NCBI GenBank assembly: GCA_039000515.1
Contig: JBCFYV010011135.1
Span: forward strand, 21,416,927 to 21,480,926
Direction: 5' to 3'
DNA: 64,000 nt
From: Timema cristinae
Taxonomy: Eukaryota > Arthropoda > Insecta > Phasmatodea > Timematidae
Position numbers and translations under genes: made by a program. The first letter of the stretch is position 1, and each line of letters opens with the position of its first letter. Below, in pieces: positions 12,420 through 24,499 of this stretch. The notes under the pieces were generated by a model. It ran no database searches. It was not told where the DNA came from and was given only the letters and a program-made list of their open reading frames with translations.

Positions 12420-12835
12420 GACACTGAAACACTGCACTATAATATCAGGTAAGTGATAGTGAAGGAAGTCAACCTTAAATGATAGGTTAGGCCAAGATAT
12501 AAACAAACACACTTCTTTCTTAATTTCTTCAAACACTTACAATTTCTTCAAAACTTCCATAGTAGCAAATTGTTTGAGTTTTAAAAAAAAAAAATTCATT
12601 AATATCTCCTAATATGAAAAAGAAATATTTCAAAAAAATTCAAAACCATGTGCAACTGTGGACATTTGAAAAATTGGGAATTGTAAAAGTGTAAGATGAA
12701 ATAGAGAAGTGTGTTTGTTTATATCCAGGCCTAACCTACCTAACTATCCTTTCAGGTTGGCTTCCTTCAATATTATTTTACATTATTGTTGAGTGTTTCT
12801 ACACTGTCTTGATAAAAAGTTAATAAAATTGATGT
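12420..12835. mobile_element. Long imperfect inverted repeat (hairpin MITE-like)
   Basis: GGTTAGGCCAAGATATAAAC at about 12485 pairs with GTTTATATCCAGGCCTAACC at about 12715. Pairing extends both ways: AGTGTGTTTG arms inward, and AGGAAGTCAACCTT against AGGTTGGCTTCCT outward. The arms are near 100 bp with a central AT-rich loop. Such fold-back structures are usually non-autonomous DNA elements; exact ends and target duplication are unclear. Confidence 0.55.
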
Positions 12836-12849
12836 TTTAATAAGCTAAT

Positions 12850-12885
12850 GTGCGTATAACCCGAACGGTTAGTGAGACGCGGTGC

Positions 12886-12917
<32 letters not shown>

Positions 12918-12918
12918 G
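12850..12918 (+). mobile_element. SINE family A, 3' end only
   Basis: GTGCGTATAACCCGAACGG, then AGACGCGGTGCTA and a long (TAA)n run, matching the 3' end of the family A SINE. The head and body are missing. Confidence 0.75.
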
Positions 12919-13279
12919 CTAATATTTCTCCAAAATATGCTTCGGTAACTTAATTTACTAAGAAAACATAAGAATCATAAACAGTTAGAAATTTGAAGTG
13001 TTTTGTATTTTGTTAATTGTTCCTTAGTGTAATAGTTCATGATCACATTTTCTGTTTCATTTCCATTCCTCTATGGGCAGTTGAACATGCTGTATTGTTA
13101 GGGCTCTCGTTTGAAATTATTTTATTGAGAAAGTTACTTCAATTCTATTTTTACTGCTCAGACTTTAAAATTAAAAATAATGTCTAAAATAATATTTCTG
13201 GTAAACAATATTAAACAGTAAATGATTTTTTTTTTTAAATATAAATGTGGTAAGTTTAGGCAACTCACCTTCACTTTAA

Positions 13280-13532
13280 GTTGTCTGATTGGTATTGTCT
13301 TGGAGCAATCAATTTCATTAACACACGCACACGAATAACTAAAATTTGTCCGCTTCCAGGTGAAAGTTCACAGAAACTATAAGCATCACGTATGGGTATA
13401 TCAAGTCTCAGCGAACGACTCACTAAATCGGCAGAACGAAAAAGCGCGCCAGCCTCACTTGGCGGGAAAACAATAGACATAGACGGGTCCAGGTATGTTC
13501 TTGTGGCCTCCAAGAGTGAGGAAAGGTTAATG
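13280..13532. other. CpG-rich, exon-like island (possible first exon)
   Basis: A CpG-rich patch in AT-rich surroundings. On the plus strand an ATG at 13392 opens 33 codons, starting MGISSLSERL, up to a donor-like GTATGT at 13493. On the minus strand a strong donor (AAG then GTGAGT) sits near 13268, and the frame entering it is open for about 35 codons without an ATG. So it may be a first coding exon (+), a 5' UTR exon (-) or a divergent promoter. The protein is not recognised. Confidence 0.3.
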
Positions 13533-13735
13533 AGGTGGAAGGAGTCAAGAAAATATAAGAAAAGACCAAAAAACAGTCTAAACATCAACAAAAAGCAATC
13601 AAATAAAAAAACTAATTAATTTTGAGGCATAGAGAACTTAAATAAAGGAATCACTATCCAAAGAGATAGCATAGAGGACTGAATCATGAAGTAGAGACTA
13701 ATGGTACTGATCTAACTATAAAACAATGTACAAAC
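13533..13735. repeat. Third, diverged copy of a 0.2 kb repeat
   Basis: Matches 3818-4004 and 36299-36488 from GGTGGAAGGAGTCAAG through AGACTAATGGTACTGATC, with several substitutions and indels. It starts directly at the end of the CpG-rich island and would lie in the intron of the putative gene at 13392-14354. Confidence 0.8.
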
Positions 13736-14095
13736 ATAGGTATTGAAATAAATAAGATCAACATTGATTTTAAACAGGTTAACCAAAATAATTTTTATAA
13801 GTAAATAGTAACGAAACTTAGTGTTGGTTTTGTAGCTAAATGAGTTTTAGATAGCATAAGTTAGAAAACATTTAATAGAATATTATATTCGAGTTATTAC
13901 ATTTTTAATTTAACATAACTTTATTATTTTAGAAAAGGACCAGATAAAAGAGACAGCCATTAACGCTTTGCCCAGTGGCAGTAATTTAAAGTGTGAATTG
14001 TGTTCTTCTGTTCACGTTCCCTGTACCTTATTCCGAATATAACAAAATGCCTTAAAAACAAATAATTAAAAAGAGGTGATATCTTGTGTTGACAG

Positions 14096-14354
14096 AGTAT
14101 TGAGGGTGACCTGACACCCAGAGCGCTGGCACTTTTACTGAACCGCGGTCTACTGGCCAGCGTGGTCGGCACACCTGTAGCTCATCTAGTCGGCCCTTTC
14201 CGGGGACAAGGCCCCCACAATAGATCAACTGGTGGACCAGCTTTTGTCAGCTGGGTGCAAACCGGAGGCCTCGATGCTGCGCTTCCTTCACGTGGGTGTA
14301 CCCCCTTCGCTCACCACGTTCTCTGCTGCACTGGCCACTCTCAAAAGCAAATGA
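14096..14354 (+). CDS. Candidate terminal exon of an unrecognised gene, with a frameshift
   Basis: A GC-rich coding-like block follows an acceptor (TTGTGTTGACAG at 14095; alternative ending 14121). The first frame reads LTPRALALLLNRGLLASVVG then GTPVAHLVGPFRG; a one-base shift near 14200-14206 is needed to continue as DKAPTIDQLVDQLL to a TGA at 14352-14354. An AATAAA lies 129 bp after the stop with GTGTTC beyond it, as expected for a real 3' end. The acceptor ending at 14121 is phase-compatible with the donor at 13493. Leucine-rich, probably helical; I do not recognise the family. The shift may be a true mutation (pseudogene) or a sequence error. Confidence 0.4.
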
Positions 14355-14482
14355 CGCTACATTAGAGATCACCAGTTCACGTTCAGAAACACTCTGTGGA
14401 ACAGATAACAACTGAACGTCACACAGTGATTTAAAACGACGCTGTTGAATTTGTTTAGTGATTTTTCATTTTTGAAATCTAG

Positions 14483-14488
14483 AATAAA
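14483..14488 (+). terminator. Poly(A) signal AATAAA
   Basis: AATAAA 129 bp after the stop of the candidate exon, followed within 20 bp by a GT-rich GGTGTTC. It supports a plus-strand transcript ending here. Confidence 0.4.
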
Positions 14489-17400
14489 ATATTATGATTT
14501 CAGGTGTTCATCATTAATTGTTTTTACAAAGGATTTATGGACACTTAAAAGGTTATTAAATCAAATGGGATTGTGTGAAGCTTCGAAAACTTTGACTAGG
14601 TTTTAAAACGATTATATGTTCTTAGACTAATCTTAGCAAAAAAAAAAGTTTTTGATAATTACAAAACTTGAATATTAAAAATATTGAAAGTTAAAAATCT
14701 TAAATCTTAGCACAGTCGATAGCTTGTCTTCATACGGAGCTAATATTCCCAGCCCTTTTCATGTTGACACCTAAAGTTGAGTTTTGATTCTCTGTAGTAT
14801 AACCCAGGTTAAAGCGCTCTTTGAGTAAAAGTTACTCCTAAGTAGTGTTCTAACATCTCTAACGTGTGTCCAGCATTCACGAAAGGAGGCGCCATCTTCT
14901 CCCGCTGATGGAAGCTTGTCAAGGCTAGCAAGTTTTCTCAGCTATCTGGTGATTACAGGGATCGATGGTAGGCACGAGGTAATCAGTTCTAAATGGCCCG
15001 TTGCGTGCATGGCTACATTCTGAGAACACAACATGATGTGCTAGAGATGCCTGAGAAAGATATCTGTTCTCCAAGACATGGCTGGCACATGATAGGTGGA
15101 ATATAGTTGTATTATTACTAGATATGTGTCAAATTTTATATTACTCGAATCTTAATTCAAAATATTCATTCGAATCTCGAATCCAAATTCAAATCCTTGA
15201 ATCTGCAAAAACACAATTTTAGTTTTACATAAATTTAAAAGTATATTTTATTAAATAAATTAAATTTACATACTCGTAAATAAAATAACTTGTTAATAAA
15301 ATGTATTGCGTTTGATTATCAAAACTTAATGTCAACTATAAAGGAAACTTCATGTTTACAGTAGTGCTTTCATTTCATATTCACTTAGCATATTAGGAAA
15401 TAATTTTAACAATTTTAATTAATTATATTTATTACATCTCTATCACTTGGCAATAGGAAATATTTAACATTTATATTTTATATCTACTTACATGTATTAA
15501 TTCTACTATTTTATTCTGTGTTCAGTCAAGTTTCATCTAAAGCTAAATAAACGGACTTTTAATTTTGTCTGATCAGCCTAGTGGTGGGTTTATATACTAA
15601 TGGTAGAAAATGAAAATATTTTGCATAGTATTAGCTTAGTAAATAAAACTTTTTTTTAGGGGTTTGGCACCACTGATGATTTCTATTTTAGTTATTTGTC
15701 TTTTTATTTTTTTTATATAAAGTCCCCGACAGCCTAGGCCATCTTCTGGGACTATTTTGTTACAATGTAGCGGAAGCTTAAAGTACACATGAAATTTAGT
15801 TATATAGTTACAATTAATTTTTCTAAAGTAAACTTTTACAAGATCAAGACATAGTAAAATATTTATGACAAGATATAAAATTTACACATGGCAGCTAATG
15901 TAAAAAAGATAATCATTCAAACAAATCAAATGTATATAAAGATAAAAATATTAAGCTATAATAATTGAATAAATCAAGGTTAGGTGTTTTTATTAAGTAC
16001 ACATTTAATAGACTAAATGAAGGAGATGGGCAAAGTGATTAGCCTACTAATTATATTACAGTTTAGTTAATTATATTACGTTTAGAGAACAAAGAAGACA
16101 TTAAATAATAAATAAGTTTGTGTAAACGAACTTACTAAACGAAAATTTGGGATTTTGTTCTTTTATTTTTTATATAAATATAAATGAAGCTAAATTATAT
16201 CTTTTTTTCTAATTTTATAAATCTATGTAATTCTTGAAAAATTGCATTTTGAGTTCAATCTAAGAGCGGACTGAACTTTTCCACAACCTCATAAACGTTT
16301 ATTCTGGTGGAAAACAGGATATACCCATGGTGACAACTGTAGAAATAATAACCAGATATAACCATAGTAAATATAAGTAAATAACTAATAAATACATTTA
16401 AAACACGTACATAGTATAAATTATCATACAAATTGGAACAATATTTAGGAAATTTTGAGATATTTGACTTTGAACTTATATCAGACATGCAACTAGTCTA
16501 AAATCACCAAGTTTAAGGTGCCACAGTTTCTATATTTTAAATTGCGGCACGAGCACACTTGGTGGTGTAGATAGTACTAGGTAGGCCTACCAACAGCAAC
16601 CCTACATAGTCGTGGAACCTGGTGTTGTTGTCAGTTTCATGTTTAAATTGTTCTCTGTTGATATCTAATCATACTTACCGTCAACCTTTAGTTGATAACC
16701 CCCTCCATTGACTGTCTAAGACTGCCTAATCTAACTATAAATATTCCTTGGTTGATTATTTGATATGTTTAATTATTATGTTCTCCCTAAGGTATAATAA
16801 TATCACCATTGGCTGTGAAACTTGTAAAAGCAATAACCATACCACAAATAATTGTTTCTTTATTAAAAATTATTTATTTTATGTATAAGAAAAGTGAAAA
16901 TTATGTAATTACATAAGTTCCCATAATATATTGCAAATTATTGGTTAAATAATATTTTACATGTTGTGAAATAAATATTATTTTTGTAAATTAATGTATA
17001 ACATTACACTAGTTACCGTAGATATGAACATATATTTCACAGGGTACAGAAGTGGTGTAGATTGAAATACAACATTTTTTATATTGCGCAATACTAAAAC
17101 AAAAGTCAGTTTTGAACATATAAAAAGTGGAAAAGAACTGTAAAATTAAACAAATAATCCAATATACAATTTAAATTGATATCAAAATAATTGTCAGGCG
17201 CTTTCAAATATCTTAGAACATTGGAATGTTAGGCTCGCCTAAATTATAGTTGCAACACTCTACCAAATGCGAGAATCAAAAATATGTTTTTTTCATATCA
17301 TATACCTTTTTTTATGTATAAACTATATATTTTAAACAAAATTGTTCTGGCTATTTTTTCTAAATGCTTAATTTTCAAAAATGAGTAATTCTAAACTAAC

Positions 17401-17604
17401 CCTCAAATTATCTTTATTTGTATAAACATGACATTACATCAATTATAAAAAGATTTTTTTTTAATTCTATGATTTATTTCAAAGAAAAAAATTTGTAGGC
17501 TGTATGAGCCTTTAGCTATGTTTGGTTTTTCGAAAAATTACAAGCTAATTGAGGTATTTTGATGTATAGCCCTAAATTTGTAACCTATTAAATAAAACGC
17601 TGTA
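14489..17604. other. Intergenic AT-rich region without a recognisable gene
   Basis: 14700-15110 is less AT-rich and may be a decayed element, but no domain is readable. 15115-15210 is rich in TTCGAAT/GAATC words like the hAT-like termini at 60006-61554. Around 16430-16630 is one inverted copy of the roughly 175-bp repeat arrayed at 24500-25110. The rest is plain AT-rich sequence up to the left edge of duplication copy A. Confidence 0.4.
16430..16630 (-). repeat. Single inverted copy of the 175-bp repeat
   Basis: ATTGCGGCACGAGCACACTT, then GGTGGTGTAGATAGTACTAGG, is the reverse complement of the repeat unit at 24500-25110, together with its AACTTGG...GTGCCACAG-type and GTTCCAC blocks. Confidence 0.8.
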
Positions 17605-18499
17605 GTGGAAAAAAAAGCTTGATATATAGAGGCCTATAGGAGAATGGATTGGATGTCACTTATCAAATACTTTCGTAACTTATGAATTGAAACAAAAATA
17701 GGCCCCCAAGGGAAAATAAAATAACAATTTTCCATTTTTTAATAGTTTTTAATTCAAGCTATATATTAAAATGCCAATATTTTAATTTAAATAATATATA
17801 ATCTTCGTTCTAAAAGCAACTAAAACAAATTTATTACTGACACATTACTCCACAATTAAAGTTTTGTAGAAGGTTTTTATATGATTAAGCCTCGTTTATT
17901 TACTATATAAATTAGACACTATTTTTAATATCTGCCAAGAACGTCTAACAAAATTTATTTTTTAATTATGTTAACACTCTTTTATATAACTTAATGCAAA
18001 AAATATAAAGAAGATGTATACAAATATTTTCATATTTTTAATTGATTAAATTCTTAAGCTACTTGAAAACAAAATTAATTCCAAATAACAAAATAAAGAG
18101 CTAGAAAATGTGATAAAATAAAACGGTCAGGGATAAAGAAAATAGTTCTTATATATTATTTGGAGATTATTAAAAAAATTTGAGAATTATGCAATAAAAT
18201 TTATATTTTGCGACCTCTGATATATTTTCTTTTCCTTTAAAGGTGTCTCTTCAGGTGATCCTCCACAAGCTTAATACTTTCTTATTCCAATGGACCATGT
18301 CGACCTCCTTTTTTTTAGGAGCACCAATAAATCTATAATATCATTCCATCAATTATTGGTTAGTTAATATAAGATTAATATATAAATTATGTTATTTTAT
18401 CTAGCTGAAAACATAGAATTTTGAATCTCTTTATAAGCCTAATTTTACTTTACAAATTACACCCATTACTATTTACAGCCTGTGGTCTGTCAAGCTTAA

Positions 18500-18710
18500 T
18501 AATCCTTACAATCCAACTTAAGACTAAGACAAGCACAACATCCAGTCCCCAGCCGTTAATTCATCACTGTGAGATGATAAACACACATTTCATAAATGAT
18601 ACATTTTCGGCCATGCTAGGAATAGATCCCGGGACTCTTAGCCAAGTAAGCAGACACACTATCTACTGCTCTAAGGTGACTGATGACTTATTATAACTAT
18701 GATTATTTAT
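18500..18710 (-). mobile_element. tRNA-like SINE relic, copy A
   Basis: On the minus strand, TTAGAGCAGTAGATAGTGTG is A-box-like and CCCGGGATCTATTCC is a decayed B box; copy B (37390-37600) keeps the better CCCGGGTTCTATTCC. No target duplication was defined. Confidence 0.45.
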
Positions 18711-18869
18711 CATTTAGAGTTTACTTTCTGGCTTTGAAAGGAAAACCAAAGCAATGATTCAAACTCGTGGCCCGATAGGGAGTAGAACCGTATGGTAGTT
18801 TTTGGTAATGAAGTAGCAATCACCTGGATCTTCTCCCTTCCTCTCCCACATCATTACCCCTTAATTATT

Positions 18870-19068
18870 TTATGTATACACACTGGAGTGGAGTCAAAGC
18901 TAATGGATTCATTTGCCTTCCTCTCAGTTACTTTTTTCAAATTATTTGTATTTTTATGCAGCATATCTTTTATAAAGTGCAAACAATAGCCACACATAGT
19001 TCCATCTTCTTGAGGGAAAAACCATCGATGTCCAACACCCGCACTGCATCTGGTTCTGAAAAAATAAT
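18870..19068 (-). pseudogene. Exon-like minus-strand ORF relic, copy A
   Basis: On the minus strand a strong acceptor (ATTATTTTTTCAG) precedes a frame that in copy B reads VRVLDIDGFSLQEDGTMCGY and runs on for about 64 codons. In copy A a one-base loss (CTTGAGGG versus CTTGGAGGG) breaks it. It resembles a piece of a transposon-encoded protein, but I cannot name it. Confidence 0.3.
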
Positions 19069-19659
19069 TTAACTATCAACCACGGGAGCTCTAGCATGCC
19101 AGTAGGTTGAAAATATGTTGTTTTTGTTTTAGTAAAGTACATATTTAACTAATAATGGATGCTACTTGGTCTAAGGGAGAAAGTTTTCAATGTACTTGGC
19201 ACCAGTCGATGAGTAATTTGGCATAAAAATCTTACAGCCATAACTAAAAATGAATTGATGTAGCCTAAGCCGTTAAGTCGATATAACTATCAGCTTCTTC
19301 CCCAAACCAGAAACATTCCTCATCCTCTCTGCTCAACAGACACTTTCTGAAAGGCGGCTAGTGAGTATGGAAGAACTGTAACATCACAGTGCCAATAATG
19401 GCGCCAGTACACATTACGGTATGTAAGGAGATATTTCGTGTACTGCACACACAAGCAACGTAATTTATATTTTGTCATTGAAATTCCTTTTTTTATTTAA
19501 AAAATTGTCAGTTCGTGGACCAGATAAACCCGTAGTTTGGGGACCCCCTGCTCTAGAACATGGATTAATGAATTTGTTTTTAATTAATATAACCGTAGTG
19601 TTCGGGGCACCATATCACACTCATATCGAGCTAGTATTGTGATGAGTTGTTATCTCAAA
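19069..19659. other. Non-coding stretch with a hAT-like terminus, copy A
   Basis: Near 19530-19556 the minus strand reads CAGGGGGTCCCCAAACTACG, strongly like the terminal repeat of hAT/Charlie-type elements. The partner end was not found. The rest holds nothing recognisable. Confidence 0.4.
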
Positions 19660-22600
19660 CTCTGTTGTTTATCCCCAGGGCATGACCATTAATTGTCGAT
19701 TAAGGCCTATGACCTTGAACATGCCTGTAAACATCCTTGTGCTACAACAATATATATGACCTTGAACACGACCATGCCTGTGCGTTGAAATCCAACCATG
19801 GGAACCCCCCCTCCCACCCCCTCGATTATTGATGATTAATTGTCGATGATTGATTATCAGTTCACGGCGCGGGACATGCCCTTGAACATGACCATGCCTG
19901 AGTGTTATAGTTGTCCTCTGGAAACCCCCTCAAGACCTATCGATTATTGTTAATTAATTGTCGATTATCGATGATTGATCGGCGCTTGGCCTTCCCCCCT
20001 TCAACCCTTCCCCAAAACCCCGCTGATCCTGACAAACACCTAAATAATATTTAAGGTAAGGTGACAAGTTCAAAACACGGTATTCAATATCTTGTGATAG
20101 TGTACCCGCATTCGCGTGAAGCGAGTGTTGTGGAACTGGGGATGATTGCTACGTAACATCCACAACAGCCTTGGTGATGACTTCTTGTGTGGGCGTTGTT
20201 TGAGAACCCCAGTTCCTCTGCCGAATCTAAACACTCAAATCCTCTCCCCCCAGACATATCGATTATTGATGATTGCTAATTGATTATCGATGATTGATCG
20301 GCTCTGCCTTCCCCCCTTCAAACCTTCCCCTTCAACCCCGCTGATCCTGACAAACACCTAAATCATATTTAAGGTAAGGTGACGAGTTCACACATGGTAC
20401 TCAATATCTTGTGATAGTGTACCCGCATTTTCGTGAAGCGAGAGTTGGAAATAGCCTTGGTGTTTCGAACTCCAACCTATTTATTTTTTTAAATTAGTCA
20501 TCAGCTATCTATCTATCTATACGACTAAAAGGGTGTCTAGTTCACCTAAACAAATGCATGATAAGCCACAATATCTTGTGAGAATAATGGGATGTAAGTG
20601 TACCCGGAGGCATAGTTGGAACTTCAACCAATCATACCGGTAAAGCCTCACTTACGTACTTACAACTCTATTTTTTTTAAATCCCTAGAATATATTCAGC
20701 CGTGCATCACTGGAAATGTTTCGGGGGAGGGAAACTAGTGACAGTACATCTATTGAACCCCAACCTCCGCAAACCCTTACCAGGAAGTGTTTAATATATT
20801 AATGTTACGCAATACAGAAGAAGTGTAGTTAGACTATACTAATTATTGTTATAATAATACTTTCTACGTATTTCAGACAAATAACCATAGTCACATGCTC
20901 CTCTCAGAACTGTTTATTGCATCTAAGCCACACTGTACTCTGGAGGGAGAGATGGAAAAGAGCCTCAGCTTGATATGCCAGTGTTAGAACTCCAACCTAT
21001 CTAGTTTTTAAAATTTGTCATCAGCTATCTATCTATATGACTATAAGGTGTATAGTTCACCTAAACAGATGCATGATAAACCACAATATCTTATGATAGC
21101 GTACCCGCATCTGCATGGAGGAAGAGTTGGTGTTCAAACAATTATACATGCAGTGCCTTGCTTAGGTACTGTGAAACTTCCCTAAAATATGTTGGAGATG
21201 GCAACATTGTTACCCATAATGTTTGAGACCGAGCAGGCGAGAGAGAGTGTAGACGTTAAAACACAAACATAACAGTTTTTACAATATTTATTTACAATCA
21301 TGAAAAGTTTATTTACAATAAAAAGTATTTTATTTGCATAGTGGCCTCTGTACTAATATGATTTGATATGTACAATAAAATAAATATTTGACTAGAAATA
21401 AAAAAATTCAGGTAGGTAGAGGATGGTAATGGCTGCTAAAAAAAATATCCCGGTTGCATAAAATAAATCTTTGAAAAATGGTATGTCGGTGGAACTGTCT
21501 AGAGTAAAAGGTGATTATTCAGCCCGTCTAAATGATCACCTTTTTAGTCGTGGTGAGGGCGTTTACAAGGACTCTGATACCCAAACGGCAAAGTGTTATA
21601 ATCATCAATTATCCAACGTTTGTGTAACAGACGGTAGACTTTACTCTGCGAAACGGTACATACAGTCGCAAGACCTTTTCTTACAATTGTGTGGGTATCT
21701 GTATGTTCCTTTCCTGTTTGGTGACCATCGCTTTCAAAACGTCAAAATTAACAAGTTCTGTTTCCATAGTTTATGGTGATCCCTCGAAACTTGCACACCA
21801 TTTTGGTTTTGGCAGGATCACCACGACACAAACTCTGCGTAATTCTTGGGACCACCAGATACAAAGGCGCTAATGTAGCTTCCTGGACCGTAATCCTGAA
21901 GTTCATCAGTGAGGTCTCCGGTCAGTGGACTCCAATCACCGGGGCATTCCATGAATAGAACGCTATCTGTATCGTGATACAAAACGTGGTCCCCAAATTA
22001 TTCAAGGATGCTGTATAGGTGCAACCTAGCCATAGCAGTCGTGTAGCACGCTACCACCACATTAGTGTTAGGGCTAGGGCGCAACGCGTCACGCGCATCC
22101 TTGTAATTGAGGAACACAACCTCATCATTAACGTCTATGACGCTGTCCACGGTGATGTACGGATCCGTCAGGCACTTGTGGATGCCCTGATAGTCATTAA
22201 CAACGGCTACGTGTAGTAAATCGGGTCTTTTCCCAAACTTTCCCCATAGCGAATTTAAAAAAAGTGTAGCCAGAGTGCGGAGACCAGGGTTTTTACAAAC
22301 TGAGCCGTAATTGAGTTTTATCCCCTCCCTTCCCTCATAATTTTGAATATATGCTAACTTTTCCTCTTTTGAGGTGCACCACTCTGGCCAACCACCGGCG
22401 TCTTGTTTGATTTTCAAAAAAGTATCAATGTAACCGTTAACAGGCCGCCAGAACGCGTCTGACGGTCGTAAACAAAAACATTGTACTCCCACACTTCGTG
22501 CACTGCTTCTACGGTGTAACCTTTTTCAATGGCGTTCCGGATCTCGTCAATCACCCAGACGCCTGTAACCAGCGATCTTTTTGTCACTGTGCCGACACGC

Positions 22601-23735
22601 GCCTTGGTTTTTCTCCTCCCCGCATTTCCTGTACAAGATGAACATTAGCTTGTCGTGCATCCGTGTAGGCAATATGGGCATGAATAAATCCCGCGGAGGC
22701 GTAACTGTAACTTTGGCTATGCCTTCTACTTGATCTATAGGCGGATAATGTGGTTCCAAGTGAATTTTGGGGTGGCCGACGGGGTATTTTTTATACTTGC
22801 AAACGTAAGGATACAACGAACACACGTCCAAGTACTTGATCTTCTCAAGATCTGCTTCGTGGAAGAGCTTGATACAATTTGTACGCCCGCCAAAGAATGC
22901 ATCCCTAGGGCTGATGGGCTCCTTGGTATACACCTCGTGCCGGTGTACAAATTGCTTCAAGTCCTCGTCTGTGCGTTTCATCGCATTAAACATGCACTCC
23001 CACATCTCTACGACCGTGTAGCTGGCGTTGTTAAATTTTCCAAACAAGCCATGTTCAGGGTAGCAGAGAGAGCACCCATGCCAATAACAGCCCCAGAACT
23101 GAAAGATAGTGGTGGTATCTCCATCCAGTTTTGAGCTGAAGGACGGGGTTGAAGGGGATGGGTGTTTTGAACCGGGATGTGGTTGTAGGGGGGAGGTGTT
23201 TGTAGGGGAGAAATTGTTTTGAGCCAAGGGACGGGTTTGTAGGGGAAGGGTTAATATATATATTTGTAATATCTGTGTTTTATTCCCTGTCTATGCTAGA
23301 AACCTTTCTGAGCGCCGATCAATCATCGATGATCAATTATCAATCATCAATAATCGAAATGCCTGGGGGGAGAGGATGTGAGTGTTTAGATTCGGCAGGA
23401 GAACTGGGGTTCTCAAACAACGCCCACACAAGAAGTCCTTGCCAAGGATGTTGTGGATGTTACATAGCAATCATCCCCAGTTCCCCAACTCTAGCTTCAT
23501 GCGAATGCGGGTACACTATCACAAGATATTGAATACCGTGTGTGAACTTGTCACCTTACCTTAAATATTATTTAGGCGTTAGTCAGGATCAGCGGGGTTG
23601 TGGGGAAGGGTTGAAGGGGGAAGGCCGAGCGCCGATCAATCGTCGATAATCTACAATTAATTAACAATAATCGATATGTCTTGAGGGGGTTTCCAGAGGA
23701 CAACTACAACGCCCAGTCATGGTCATGTGCAACCT
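19660..23735 (-). mobile_element. Polinton/Maverick remnant with long terminal inverted repeats, copy A
   Basis: A 4.1 kb element. Arms of about 370-390 bp at 19887-20275 and 23355-23728 are inverted complements (for example the GATTATTGATGATT, CTGATCCTGAC and CATGACCATG blocks). Between them are G/C-run spacers, a duplicated satellite module (20440-20620 and 20980-21140, sharing GTCATCAGCTATCTATC and ATGCATGATAA), and a broken protein-primed-type DNA polymerase B. Full Polintons are 15-20 kb with integrase, ATPase, protease and capsid genes; none are seen here, so it is an internally deleted copy. On the left, repeated TGACCTTGAACA modules extend the arm outward, so the true end and the target duplication are unresolved. 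Confidence 0.7.
21471..23227 (-). pseudogene. Polinton-type DNA polymerase B, C-terminal part, broken (copy A)
   Basis: Minus-strand frames 23227-22547 and 22492-21998, plus traces down to 21471, together cover the palm and thumb side of a type B polymerase used by Polintons and related elements. Visible motifs are FWGCYWHGC near the start, DVCSLYPY (motif A) at about 22840, FLNSLWGKFG (motif B) at about 22240, and YHDTDS (motif C) at about 21970. The N-terminal exonuclease region is absent; the frame opens in low-complexity sequence beside the terminal repeat. A frame change lies between 22547 and 22492, more follow after 21998, and a stop interrupts the C-terminal end. It cannot give a working enzyme. 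I describe the breaks only. Confidence 0.8.
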
Positions 23736-24499
23736 TATTTAACCTTATAGTGCTTTGATAGCTGTTCATCACTAAATATTTATTGAAATGCACATGCATT
23801 TAAAACAATCCAAGAAAGCTTCAATAGATTTTAATATCGTATTTAACAGTTAAATAACCCGTTTCAGTGGTCGAATAGGTTAAGGCATCACAAAATATAT
23901 TTAATTGCCATTAACAAGGAGATTGGGGGTCTATTATCGGTTGGATGTGATGAAATTATTTCCCTCTAGATGAGCCCATCACACTCTCCCTCCTCGTAAA
24001 TGTGGGTACACAAACTCTAAATTAAAATGTTTTCTTTCACTGCAGGTAATCTATATCAAATCAAAACACTAGATTACAAAGTAATTGCAACAAAATATAA
24101 GCTACTACATACCTTTATTGAAACGTTACACACACACCTAATTCTGAAAATAAAACTTTATTATTAGACAAAATAAAAACAACAATACTTAAAACATGCC
24201 CTGCACCCGCATATGCAAGAGTTAGTATGGTGGCTCTACACACGATTTAAAAAATATTTTCACCAACAAATATATTTCTCTTGGAATATCTCTCTTCCTC
24301 CTTTCCAATAACGCCAAAAATAGAAGGCATTAACGCTCAGGACTTTAGATTCTCTCTTTCATTGAAACACCAAGGTGTTTAGAAAGAAAGAAAACAAACA
24401 AGAATGACGTTTACTCCGCTTTTTCAAATATGTACTAATCTACTAGATATTTGATTATACATATTTAAAATCATTAAACATAGAAATAAAGATACAAAG
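23736..24499. other. Non-coding, with a tRNA-like SINE relic, copy A
   Basis: Near 23862, GTTTCAGTGGTCGAATAGGTT resembles an A box, followed by family-like body words (TCGTAAATGTGGGTACACAA near 23995). No tail or duplication is clear. The remainder is AT-rich with no ORF. Confidence 0.35.

Noticed and set aside
21471..21958. Plus-strand ORFs beginning MKNGMSVELS and their copies at 40366-40888
   Set aside because: They lie opposite the polymerase C-terminal region, differ in frame between copies A and B, and show no domain.
22019..23134. Plus-strand ORFs of 60-134 codons over the polymerase region (and their copies at 40930-42046)
   Set aside because: They are shadows of the minus-strand polymerase frames; the motifs read only on the minus strand.
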